From Alphaproteobacteria bacterium (GTDB taxonomy: Bacteria > Pseudomonadota > Alphaproteobacteria > JAJFFI01), in contig JASJBI010000020.1 in the NCBI GenBank assembly GCA_030066595.1, forward strand, positions 1-64,000: DNA of 64,000 bases. Reading direction: 5' to 3'. The notes under the pieces are model-generated. The model saw only the letters and a program-made list of their open reading frames with translations, ran no database searches and was not told where the DNA came from. Of this stretch, positions 1 through 7,869 are shown in pieces (positions within the stretch are counted from its first letter, which is position 1; each line of letters starts with the position of its first letter). The translations under genes and the position numbers were made by a program.

Positions 1-1
1 G

Positions 2-1327
2 CAAGTGGAGGCGGACGGCATCCGGGTCAGCGCGCAGCAGCCCGAGCCGGCCCGCCTGGTGCTCGATCTCTGGCCGGCCGCGGATCGCAAGATCGCCTCG
101 GTTCGCGCCCAGGTGGGGCCGGTCGAGACCGCCGCCGCCACGATCCAGGGCTATCCTGCAGGCAACCAGACCACCGCGGTGCTGTTTGTGGTGGATACCA
201 GCGACCCCACGCGCCGCAAGGCGGAAGTGCGCCAGGCCGCGGGCCATATCACCGAAGTCCTGGACAAGGCGGGTGATCACACCCGGTTCGGCCTGGCCCG
301 GCTCGATGCGAAGCTCGAGGTCCTGGCGCCGGTCGGAACGGCCGCGGACGAGCTCCGCAGTGCGGTCAATGGGCTGAAGGCGCAGGGGGCGACGACCGAG
401 CTGTTTCGCAGCACGTTGTCCGCCATCGAGGTCCTGCGCACGACCGACGCCACCCGCAGGGCCATGATCGTATTTTCCGACGGGCGGCACGAAGATACCG
501 CCTACAGCCATGAAGACGTGGTCGCCGCGGCCCGGATCGCAGCCGTACCGGTCTATGCAATCGGCTATTCCCGCACCCGGGACGGCACCCGCTGGTTTCA
601 AAGCCTGATCCGGATGAGCGAGGAAACCGGCGGCGCCTTCATCGCGGCCGATCGAAAGCTCGCCCTGCCGAAGGACTTCGTGGCTCGGCTGCAGGGGGCC
701 CTCGACCGCGGCGGGCGCGCTTCGATCGATCTGGCCGCGGTCACGGCGGCCGGGATCGGCGGCCCCCAGACGGCCAAAATCACGATTGGAATCGACGGCG
801 GCGAGCCGGTGACGCTGTCGCTGCCGGTCACCCTGCCGGCGATCGGATTCGTGGCCCGGGTCACGGCCGCCGCCAACCGGCCCTATCTGATCGCGGGCGG
901 CGCCGTCCTGGTGATATTGCTGCTGCTGGCGGTGGTCCTCGCCCTGCGGCGAAGCCAACGGGCGCGGACGCGGCGGGCGACCGAAGCGGTGGCTGCGGTT
1001 CCCTACGCCTTTCTCGAGTTCTTCGATGACAGCGAGACGCGGTTTCCCGTCGGCGACAAGGCGGTCCGGCTGGGGCGCAACGACGACAACGATGTGCGGC
1101 TCACCAACACCTCGGTGTCGGGCTACCATGCCGAGATTCAGCGCCGCCGGGACGGCACCTTCATCGTCACCGATCTGGATTCGCTGAACGGCGTCGCCAT
1201 CAACGACGAGACGGTCGACACGGGGCGGCTGCAGGACGGCGACGTGGTCGACCTCGGCGAGGTCCGCTTCCGCTTCCGCGTCAATCCGGATCGGCCGGCG
1301 CCGGGCGCATCCGAGGCCGACCGTTGA
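2..1327 (+). CDS. VWA-TM-FHA membrane protein (5' truncated)
   Basis: The frame is open to the left edge and no signal peptide is visible, so the real start lies upstream. The first ~240 residues are a von Willebrand factor A fold: strand FVVDTSDP (a degraded metal site, since DxSxS has become DTSDP) and a later VFSDG strand. A hydrophobic segment (about residues 295-316 counted from the GTG at base 5) is followed by an Arg-rich stop-transfer and a C-terminal FHA domain (GRNDDND, SVSGYHAE, LNG motifs, about 335-430). The inferred topology is periplasmic VWA and cytoplasmic phosphothreonine-reading FHA. It lies 88 bases before another FHA gene in the same orientation. The role is inferred: linking a periplasmic contact to phospho-signalling with its neighbours. 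Domain calls are sound; function is unknown. Confidence 0.85.
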   Translation, partial: QVEADGIRVSAQQPEPARLVLDLWPAADRKIASVRAQVGPVETAAATIQGYPAGNQTTAVLFVVDTSDPTRRKAEVRQAAGHITEVLDKAGDHTRFGLARLDAKLEVLAPVGTAADELRSAVNGLKAQGATTELFRSTLSAIEVLRTTDATRRAMIVFSDGRHEDTAYSHEDVVAAARIAAVPVYAIGYSRTRDGTRWFQSLIRMSEETGGAFIAADRKLALPKDFVARLQGALDRGGRASIDLAAVTAAGIGGPQTAKITIGIDGGEPVTLSLPVTLPAIGFVARVTAAANRPYLIAGGAVLVILLLLAVVLALRRSQRARTRRATEAVAAVPYAFLEFFDDSETRFPVGDKAVRLGRNDDNDVRLTNTSVSGYHAEIQRRRDGTFIVTDLDSLNGVAINDETVDTGRLQDGDVVDLGEVRFRFRVNPDRPAPGASEADR

Positions 1328-1415
1328 CGGTCTCGAGACCCCTCCCTAACCTCCGTGCGGGTCGACGTCTTGGGGTGCGGGCCTGCGGGTCCGCGCCGGC
1401 CGGAGGATCGCCAGG

Positions 1416-1895
1416 ATGAAGGCGTTCAGGATCGGACGCAGCCGCAAGAACGACGTGATCATCGATCACAACTCGGTCTCGCGCGAGCACTGCGAACTCG
1501 TCGCCACGGACGAAGGGCGCTACTACCTGACCGACTGCAACAGCGCCAACGGCACCTTCCGGCGCAAGAAGGGCGAATGGACCCGTATCCGCCAGGAATT
1601 CGTGGCCCCGGACGAACCCATCAGGCTGGGCGAGTACGAGACCACCGCCCGCAATCTCGCCCGGGAGCTGCCGTACGCCCTGCGCGCGCGGTTCATTCCC
1701 GTCGGCGAACTGCGCGCGATCGAAGCCGGGGAGAGTGGCGTAGGGCAACGCCGTACCAAGGAGAGTGGCGTCCGGCAACGCCGAACCAATAAGGCGGAGG
1801 TCGTGGTGAAGCCCTCGCCACAGGATGAGTTGCCGCGCGGCAAGGTCGAGCGTGATCCAGAGACCGGAGAGATCGTGCGGAGCGAGAAGACGTGA
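1416..1895 (+). CDS. Small FHA domain protein
   Basis: A 159-residue cytoplasmic protein beginning directly with an FHA domain: RIGRSRKND, then SVSREHCE and SANGTF, which carry the Arg, Ser, His and Asn positions that contact phosphothreonine in this family. It has no membrane segment. After about residue 95 comes a basic low-complexity tail holding two tandem copies of a ten-residue unit (ESGVGQRRTK / ESGVRQRRTN) and a last segment with DPETGEIV. The ATG at 1416 has a GGAGG nine bases upstream. Its stop overlaps the GTG of the MotA-like gene, so the two should be translationally coupled. A plausible role is an adaptor that docks on a phosphorylated partner of the channel complex. Confidence 0.85.
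   Translation: MKAFRIGRSRKNDVIIDHNSVSREHCELVATDEGRYYLTDCNSANGTFRRKKGEWTRIRQEFVAPDEPIRLGEYETTARNLARELPYALRARFIPVGELRAIEAGESGVGQRRTKESGVRQRRTNKAEVVVKPSPQDELPRGKVERDPETGEIVRSEKT
1731..1790 (+). repeat. Two 30-bp tandem copies inside the FHA gene
   Basis: Copy one is 1731-1760 and copy two is 1761-1790; each starts GAGAGTGGCGT and they differ at only a few bases. The length is a multiple of three, so the repeat adds ten residues per copy and keeps the frame. Copy number could vary between strains by slippage. Confidence 0.9.
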
Positions 1896-2689
1896 AGCTC
1901 CCGACCGTATCGCTGGGCGCCCGCCGGATCCTGGTGGGAATCGTCGGTATCATCGTGGGGGTGGCCGCCGTTGCGGCGATGCATTTCCTGTTGCCCGAGG
2001 ACTACGCGAACGTGGTGCTCAACAAACCGACCCAGCGGTTCCTCGCCGACCCGACCTACAAGAGCGCCTACCCGTTCTCGATCCAGAACCTGATGTGGAT
2101 CATCTTCTTCGTCGGACTGGGGGAGATCTTGGTGCGCTACGCCGAGGGCAAGGCCGAAATGCAGCAGATCGGGCGCCAGTATCTGCCGGAAGACGAGCGC
2201 ACGGTGTTGCGCGCCGGCGATCTGGGCAAGATCTACAAGGCGGTCAGGGACAGCGACGGCGGGGACGTGCGCTTTCTGCCGCGGCTGATCCACCGCGTGA
2301 TCCTGCAGTTCCAAAGCAGCCGGTCGGTCGACCAGGCCAATTCCCTGCTCAATTCCAGCATGGAGATGTATCTGCATGAGATTGATCTGCGGTACAACAT
2401 GCTGCGCTATGTGATGTGGCTGATCCCGACGCTCGGGTTCATCGGCACCGTGGTCGGCATCGCCGACGCGCTGGGCTTTGCCGGTTCGGCCCAGTTCGAC
2501 GATCCGGAGCTCTTATCCAAGCTGACCGCGCGCTTGGGCGTCGCTTTCTTCACCACGCTTCTGGCCTTGCTGCTGTCGGCCGTGCTGGTGTTCCTCGTGC
2601 ACATCATCCAGGCGCGGGAAGAGCGATCGCTGAACTTGGCGGGACAGTATTGTCTCGATAATCTGATCAACCGCCTGTACGAGCGGTAG
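1892..2689 (+). CDS. MotA/TolQ/ExbB-type proton channel subunit
   Basis: A 265-residue protein with four hydrophobic segments at about 9-33, 62-84, 169-196 and 216-240, and a cytoplasmic loop of ~80 residues between the second and third. The third segment carries PTLGFIGTVVGI, the hallmark of the MotA/TolQ/ExbB family, and the fourth carries AFFTTLLALLLSA, which lines the ion path in that family. Family members form a pentamer around two copies of a single-helix partner and use proton or sodium flow to drive movement across the envelope. A MotB-like partner lies three genes downstream (4483-5394). The GTG start overlaps the previous stop (GTGA). It is neither flagellar motA nor tolQ by context; the neighbours are FHA, PP2C and VWA genes. 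Confidence 0.85.
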   Translation: MKLPTVSLGARRILVGIVGIIVGVAAVAAMHFLLPEDYANVVLNKPTQRFLADPTYKSAYPFSIQNLMWIIFFVGLGEILVRYAEGKAEMQQIGRQYLPEDERTVLRAGDLGKIYKAVRDSDGGDVRFLPRLIHRVILQFQSSRSVDQANSLLNSSMEMYLHEIDLRYNMLRYVMWLIPTLGFIGTVVGIADALGFAGSAQFDDPELLSKLTARLGVAFFTTLLALLLSAVLVFLVHIIQAREERSLNLAGQYCLDNLINRLYER

Positions 2690-2704
2690 GAAGGGAGAAA
2701 AGCG

Positions 2705-3328
2705 ATGTCGGTGCGACGAGGGCCTGACGGCAAGATCATCAATGTGGACGAGGGCGGCGCCGATGACGAACAGACGCGCCGAATTCAGCGCCGATCGACC
2801 AAACCGGGGCGATTGTCCGACCCCGAAGCGCCGACCGCGGGACGGGCGACGCGCGAGGAGCCGACGACCGATCGTGTCGGGGCGCCCGCGGGTGGCGAAC
2901 CCAAGACCCAGATCGTCGGACGGCCTCGAGGGGGTGCCGAGGAAGAGGCAGGCGAGGCCAGGCACATGGACGATCCGGTGGTCGGCTGGGTTGTGGTGGT
3001 CAAAGGTCCGGGTCGCGGCGCCAGCGTCCCGCTGGGCTATGGCATGAACAGCATCGGCCGGGCCGCGGGCGAACGGGTCTGCCTGGATTTCGGTGACGAA
3101 CAGATTTCCCGCAGCCAGCACGCGATCATCACCTACGACCCGCGCGGGCGGAAGTACTTCGTCCAACATGGCGGCGGCAAGAACCTGACCTATCTCGGCG
3201 AAGACCAGCCGGTGCTGACGCCGGTCGAGCTTTTCGGCGGTGAAGAGATCACCCTCGGCGAGACGGCGCTTCGTTTCGTGCCGTTCTGCGGCAAGGAATT
3301 CGACTGGCAGGATCTTCCCGATCAATGA
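2705..3328 (+). CDS. FHA protein with disordered Thr-rich N-terminus
   Basis: 207 residues. The first ~92 are charged and look disordered, with several threonines, including PKTQIVGRP around Thr68 and EQTRRI around Thr24. Short T-x-I/V-V peptides of this kind are typical kinase targets read by FHA domains. The C-terminal half (about 94-198) is an FHA domain with SIGRAAG, ISRSQHA and a downstream Asn. The protein may be both phosphorylated and a reader of phosphorylation, which would let it bind itself or the other FHA proteins encoded nearby. The ATG has a good AGGGAG site upstream, and its stop overlaps the next start (ATGA). Confidence 0.85.
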   Translation: MSVRRGPDGKIINVDEGGADDEQTRRIQRRSTKPGRLSDPEAPTAGRATREEPTTDRVGAPAGGEPKTQIVGRPRGGAEEEAGEARHMDDPVVGWVVVVKGPGRGASVPLGYGMNSIGRAAGERVCLDFGDEQISRSQHAIITYDPRGRKYFVQHGGGKNLTYLGEDQPVLTPVELFGGEEITLGETALRFVPFCGKEFDWQDLPDQ

Positions 3329-4329
3329 GGGAAGGCCTGCAGTTCGCAGGTTGGCAGAGCCAGGGCGCGCGCGACTATCAGGAAGACAGCTGGACCTGGC
3401 ACAGCCGCCGCGCCGCGAATGACGTCAGCCCGTCCGGCCTGCTCGTGGTGCTGGCGGATGGTATGGGCGGCCATCGGGGCGGTGCCCAGGCCAGCAGGAC
3501 GGCGGTGCAAGGGTTCATCCAGGCCTTCAACGAGAGCGAGGCACCGATCTCCAGCCGCCTGCAGGCGGCGCTGGATCGGGCCAACGCGCAGATCGGCCGG
3601 GAGAGCGCCGAAGACCCCGAACTCGCCGGCATGGGATGCACGCTCGTGGCAGCCAACTTCGCCGGCGACGGGCTCAGCTGGATCAGTGTCGGCGATTCCC
3701 CCATGTGGCTCGTTCGCGCTGGCGAATTGCACCGGCTGAACGAGGACCACTCCATGACGCCGCTGCTGCAGGCGCAGGTCGATGCCGGGCTGATTGCCGC
3801 CGAGGACGCGGCCCGCCATCCGCAGCGCAACGCGTTGCGCTCGGCGCTCACTGGCGACCCGGTAGAGCTGGTCGACCTGTCGCCGCAGCCAAAGGCGCTG
3901 GAACCGGGGGACCGCATTCTGCTGGCCAGCGACGGACTCGAGACCCTGGACGAGGACGAGATCCTCGCGATCGCCAATGCCGGCCCGGACGCCCCGTCGG
4001 ACCAGCTCGCGGAAAAGCTTGTCGCAGCCGTAGACGAGAAAGCGCGGCCCGGCCAGGACAACACCACCGTGGTGGTGGTATCGCCTTATCTGGGCACGGG
4101 GATCGTGTCGCGGGGGACGACGACACCTCGCCGCTCGGCCATGATGCTCGCCGCGGCCGTGGCGCTGGCCGCAGCCGTGATCGCCGTCTGGTACTTCGTG
4201 GCCCGCGGGCCGGCCTCCGAACAGATCAAGGCGGACGAGGCGCCAGCGGCCGACGAGGTTGCGCCTGCCAGCGGGCCGGAACCGACCCGGACCGAGGACG
4301 CCGACAGCCCGGACTCAAGCGGCAACTAA
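3325..4329 (+). CDS. Tail-anchored PP2C Ser/Thr phosphatase
   Basis: 334 residues. The PP2C catalytic domain (about 1-255) shows the metal-binding set: RDYQED near the start, LADGMGGHRGG, SVGDSPMW, LASDGLE and GQDNTT. All usual aspartates appear present, so it should be active. A hydrophobic helix at about 272-292 follows, then an acidic tail of ~40 residues rich in Ala, Pro, Glu and Asp. The catalytic domain should face the cytoplasm, anchored by the C-terminal helix, with the tail in the periplasm. It starts inside the stop of the FHA gene (ATGA), which supports one operon. Its likely role is removing phosphate from Thr residues that the FHA proteins read. Confidence 0.9.
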   Translation: MREGLQFAGWQSQGARDYQEDSWTWHSRRAANDVSPSGLLVVLADGMGGHRGGAQASRTAVQGFIQAFNESEAPISSRLQAALDRANAQIGRESAEDPELAGMGCTLVAANFAGDGLSWISVGDSPMWLVRAGELHRLNEDHSMTPLLQAQVDAGLIAAEDAARHPQRNALRSALTGDPVELVDLSPQPKALEPGDRILLASDGLETLDEDEILAIANAGPDAPSDQLAEKLVAAVDEKARPGQDNTTVVVVSPYLGTGIVSRGTTTPRRSAMMLAAAVALAAAVIAVWYFVARGPASEQIKADEAPAADEVAPASGPEPTRTEDADSPDSSGN

Positions 4330-4482
4330 CCGGGCGCCGCTTGGCTCAAAGCCAAAAGGGGCCTGGCCGCCCTACCGGCCATGCCCGGATTCTGCCATAA
4401 TTCTTCGACATTTCCATGCAGGTCGGGGGTCGGCTCCGCCGGACCCGCATTGCTGGCTTGTCTTGACCATGGGGATCGAACG

Positions 4483-5394
4483 TTGGCCCTGAAACGCCCC
4501 AACCGCAATATCGAGATCTTCAGCATCTCGGCGCTCGATCTGTTCGCGTCGGCGATGGGCGCCTTCATTCTGGTGGCCGTGATTCTGTTTCCCTATTACC
4601 TCAAGCGCCAGGAGGTCGAGTCCGAGGCGCAGCAGATCCGGACCGAGCTGCGCGCCGCCCAGGAGGCGACCCGGAGGGCGGAACAGCGCGCCGACGCCGC
4701 CTCGCAGGAAGCCAGCAGCCAGCAGGACGCCACGACGCGCGCCCAGGCCGCCGAAGCACGCGCCAAGAAGGCCGAGGCGCGCGCCGCGGCGCTCGAAAAA
4801 CAGGTCGCGACCGCGAAGAAGGCGCTGCAGGCGGAGCGGAATTCCAAGGGGTCGACCGTCTTTGCGCTGCTCGGCATCACCACCAAGGCCAAGTCGTTCG
4901 TCCTGCTGATCGATATGTCGAGCAGCATGCAAGCCTACTCGTCGCTCATGACCAATACCGTGCGGCGGCTGTTGCAGCCGATGGAAGGGGACATCCGGCT
5001 CACCATCATCGGTTTCAACGCGCCGTTCGGATCGGCCCGCCTGCATCCCTGGACGCAAGAGGGAAAGCTGGTTGCGATGACCCCGGGCGGCAAACAGAAG
5101 GCGATGAACTTCGTGCAAAAACTGAGCGGACAATTCGCCGGCAAGACACCGACCCACGCCGCCTTGCGCGAGGCGCTGCGGTACCCCGTGGAAGCCATCA
5201 TCCTGCTCAGCGACGGCGCCCCCACGGACAATGACGCCGCGGCGATCGTCTCGGAGATCACCAACGCCAACCGCGGGCGCATGGAGATCAATTGCGTCGC
5301 CATCGGCGATTTCAACAAGGCGCCGCGGTTGGTCGCCTTTCTGCAGGCCTTGGCGCGGCGCAATCGCGGCGACTTCACCGGCGTATCGGGCTGA
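4483..5394 (+). CDS. MotB-like helix fused to VWA domain
   Basis: From the TTG at 4483 (GGGGA upstream) the product has 303 residues; an in-frame ATG at 4381 adds 34 unconvincing residues and has no ribosome site. The N-terminus holds ALDLFASAMGAFILVAV, which closely resembles the MotB signature in which an Asp (here Asp19) carries the proton. A long Ala/Glu/Gln/Lys coiled coil follows (about 45-125), then a VWA domain with an intact metal site: DMSSSM (Asp144), a Thr near THAALREAL and LLSDGAPTDND. The topology puts the VWA domain in the periplasm, where MotB has its peptidoglycan-binding domain. It is the natural partner of the MotA-like protein at 1892-2689. The stator role is inferred. 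Confidence 0.8.
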   Translation: MALKRPNRNIEIFSISALDLFASAMGAFILVAVILFPYYLKRQEVESEAQQIRTELRAAQEATRRAEQRADAASQEASSQQDATTRAQAAEARAKKAEARAAALEKQVATAKKALQAERNSKGSTVFALLGITTKAKSFVLLIDMSSSMQAYSSLMTNTVRRLLQPMEGDIRLTIIGFNAPFGSARLHPWTQEGKLVAMTPGGKQKAMNFVQKLSGQFAGKTPTHAALREALRYPVEAIILLSDGAPTDNDAAAIVSEITNANRGRMEINCVAIGDFNKAPRLVAFLQALARRNRGDFTGVSG

Positions 5395-5476
5395 CGTCGA
5401 GTCCGGCGCCCGGTGGACGGCCGCCCCGCCGCGAAGATATAACCCAACGGGGCGCAACGACGAGGCCAGCCAACCA

Positions 5477-6298
5477 ATGGCCTGGGAAATCGCCAAAGCC
5501 GACCATATCGGCGGCAGGGAGGAGCAGCAGGATCGAGCCGCCGCATTTCGCGCCGACGGAGGCGCGGTCTGCCTGCTGGCCGTGGCCGACGGAATGGGTG
5601 GCCACGCAGGCGGCGCAACCGCCGCGCAGGCGGTGGTCGACTCCGCGCTCGACGCCTGGCAGGCGGTGCGGCACCCGGTTCGCGACCCGGAGGCGTTTTT
5701 GCGCGGCATCTGCGCCGACGCGCATGGGCGCATCAATCGGGTTGGAGCAAAGGCCGGGCTTGCACCACGCAGCGCCTGCGCCATGCTGTATGCCACCGAA
5801 GCCGGGGCATCCTGGCTGTCCGTTGGCGACACGCGTCTGTATCACTTCCGCAACGGCAAATTGCTGAGCCGTTCGCGCGATCAGTCGGTCGTGCAGATGC
5901 TTGTCGATATGGGCAAGATCGCCGAGTCCGAGATGGCCGATCACCCGGACCAGGGCCGCCTGTTGCAGAGCGTGGGCGGGGAGCAAGCGCCCGACCCGGA
6001 GGCAGGTCGGACCGACCTGGGCGGCAACGACGCGTTTCTGTTGTGCAGCGACGGCTTGTGGGAGAGCATGGCGGTCAGGGAAATGGCTTTAGGCTTGGCG
6101 GAACCGTCGCTGAGCGCGGCCGCGGAAGCACTGGTACGCTTGGCGGCCGAGCGCGGCGGCCCGGCCGGCGACAATGTGAGCGTCGCCATGGGGCGCGCAC
6201 TTCGGCATCGAGGCGCGTCGCAGAGACTGATGTCGGGCCTGTTGGCGCTCGCGCTTGTGCTGGCCGCCGGCGTATCACTGTGGGTGCTGCTGGCTTGA
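5477..6298 (+). CDS. Second tail-anchored PP2C Ser/Thr phosphatase
   Basis: The ATG at 5477 gives 273 residues beginning MAWEIAKAD; the frame is open further upstream but that part does not look coding. PP2C motifs are present: REEQQDR, VADGMGGHAGG, SVGDTRLY, LCSDGLWES and AGDNVSV. The last ~25 residues (about 249-273) form one hydrophobic helix ending at the C-terminus, so the catalytic domain is cytoplasmic and membrane-tethered without a periplasmic tail, unlike the first phosphatase. It lies 82 bases after the MotB-like VWA gene. Two phosphatases in one cluster suggest different targets or different membrane partners. Confidence 0.88.
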   Translation: MAWEIAKADHIGGREEQQDRAAAFRADGGAVCLLAVADGMGGHAGGATAAQAVVDSALDAWQAVRHPVRDPEAFLRGICADAHGRINRVGAKAGLAPRSACAMLYATEAGASWLSVGDTRLYHFRNGKLLSRSRDQSVVQMLVDMGKIAESEMADHPDQGRLLQSVGGEQAPDPEAGRTDLGGNDAFLLCSDGLWESMAVREMALGLAEPSLSAAAEALVRLAAERGGPAGDNVSVAMGRALRHRGASQRLMSGLLALALVLAAGVSLWVLLA

Positions 6299-6377
6299 CG
6301 CGGAGGCGGCGATGCAGCGCGCTCGCAAACCGCGCCGTCCGCGGCGGGGGACCGGGGGAACGAAAGTGGAGGACGCG

Positions 6378-7802
6378 ATGCGCGCACTGAACAGGGGAGG
6401 TAAGCAACCCGGTTGGCGGACCTCGGCGGCGCGGCCCGCGCGTTTCATCGTAGCGGTGTTGGCACTGTTGCTATCGGGGATCGGCACGAGCCAAGCCGCC
6501 TTCGAGTTCGATGAGATCAAGGACTCTGTCGTGCGAGTCATGATGGTCGTCGAAGTCAGAGGGGATTTGCGGGAGGGCGGCCACGGCACGGGCTTCGTGA
6601 TCAACGACCGGGGCAACGTGGTGACCAATCACCACGTGATCGACAAGCCCAAGCTGCCCAAGGGCGTCGTCTTCAAGGGCTTCTTCGTTCCGGATGGAGG
6701 CTTCGATACGCTGCGCCGCGTCAAGGTGGTCTGGTCGTCGGTGGCCTTGGATCTGGCGGTCCTTGAGGTGGAGAGCCTGGACCGGGAACCGGTCGCGCTG
6801 GCCGAAGCCGAACCGGAGAGCGGCGCCGACGTCTGGCCCGTCGGTTTTCCGGGCAAGGCCGAGAACTTCGTCGGTGCGCAGCGCGAACTGGTGAAACCGA
6901 GTGTGACCAAAGGGGTCGTGGCCAAGGTCTTGGACGGCGGCAACCCCCGACAACGCGCCACGATCCGCCGACTGGTGCAGCACAACGCCGACCTCAACCC
7001 GGGCAACAGCGGCGGGCCGCTGTTCAACGCCTGCAATCAGGTCGTCGGCGTGAATACCTTCGGGGCCACCAGCGAACTGCAGATCCGCAAGAAAGGCGGG
7101 AAGTTCGTCGCCAGCGGCGCGCCCTCCGCCGGCGTCTTCTTTTCGACCCACACCTCGGTTCTGGCCAAGGAACTCAAGCTCAACAACATCTCGTTCACCA
7201 CCATCGGCGGCGCCTGTACGGCCGCGGCCGAGGCCGGCATCTCGCCGATGATGTATGGGCTGATCGCGGTCGTGGCCGTGTTCGCCCTCGCGGCAATGCT
7301 GCTGTCATTGCGGCGGCCGCGCGAGCGCGTGGTTCGCGTGGTCGAGACCTACAGCCAGATGCTCCGGCGCAAGAACAAGGAGGGGTCTTACGAAGTCGAT
7401 GACCGGTCAGCGCCCGCACCGGCCCCGGCTCGCCCATCCTCCCCGCCGCCCAGACCGGCGCCGCGGCCGGAACCGCCCGCACGGGAATGGCTGCTGACCG
7501 GCATCGACAATGGTCAATCCTTGCGCTACCGGTTCGAGGAGGGCGAAACAGGCCTGTCGGGAGAGGGTATCGTCCTGGGCCGCAATCGGGACCTATGCGA
7601 TATCGTCTTGACGGATTCGAGCGTGTCCCGCCGACACGCCAGGCTGGTGGCGGAAAACGGCCGTCTGACCGTCGAAGATCTCAATTCCTCGAACGGGACC
7701 ATGGTCGACGGGCAGCGTCTGGCGGCCTACGAGACGAAGACCGTCGGCTCGGGCGCCGAGATTCGGCTCGGCGACGTAAAGTTGCAGATCAGCAAAGGAT
7801 AG
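6378..7802 (+). CDS. Trypsin-like protease-TM-FHA protein
   Basis: The ATG at 6378 has GGAGG six bases upstream; a possible ATG at 6312 is less likely. 474 residues. A signal peptide ends near SQA (about residue 40). The S1C-type protease domain has a complete triad: His86 (TNHHVI), Asp125 (DLAVLEV) and Ser211 (PGNSGGPL). A helix around residues 290-312 crosses the membrane, then a Pro/Ala linker leads to an FHA domain (LGRNRDL, SVSRRHAR, SSNGTM). The protease should therefore sit in the periplasm and the FHA domain in the cytoplasm. No PDZ domain is seen, unlike DegP/DegS. It could cut an envelope partner in response to cytoplasmic phosphorylation; this is inference. Confidence 0.88.
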   Translation: MRALNRGGKQPGWRTSAARPARFIVAVLALLLSGIGTSQAAFEFDEIKDSVVRVMMVVEVRGDLREGGHGTGFVINDRGNVVTNHHVIDKPKLPKGVVFKGFFVPDGGFDTLRRVKVVWSSVALDLAVLEVESLDREPVALAEAEPESGADVWPVGFPGKAENFVGAQRELVKPSVTKGVVAKVLDGGNPRQRATIRRLVQHNADLNPGNSGGPLFNACNQVVGVNTFGATSELQIRKKGGKFVASGAPSAGVFFSTHTSVLAKELKLNNISFTTIGGACTAAAEAGISPMMYGLIAVVAVFALAAMLLSLRRPRERVVRVVETYSQMLRRKNKEGSYEVDDRSAPAPAPARPSSPPPRPAPRPEPPAREWLLTGIDNGQSLRYRFEEGETGLSGEGIVLGRNRDLCDIVLTDSSVSRRHARLVAENGRLTVEDLNSSNGTMVDGQRLAAYETKTVGSGAEIRLGDVKLQISKG

Positions 7803-7869
7803 ATCAAACAGGGGTTGCGCTGCCTCGTCGTTCCGAGTGCGCTAGGCAGGCCGAGGCCAAATAAGTCAG

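Noticed and set aside
4381..4482. Upstream ATG start for the MotB-like VWA gene
   Set aside because: It has no ribosome site, and the added residues are Cys/Ser/Gly-rich and unlike a MotB N-terminus.
1..7802. Type VI secretion or Zorya system
   Set aside because: FHA and PP2C recall type VI regulation and the MotA/MotB-like pair recalls Zorya, but no Tss genes and no ZorC/D/E proteins are present.
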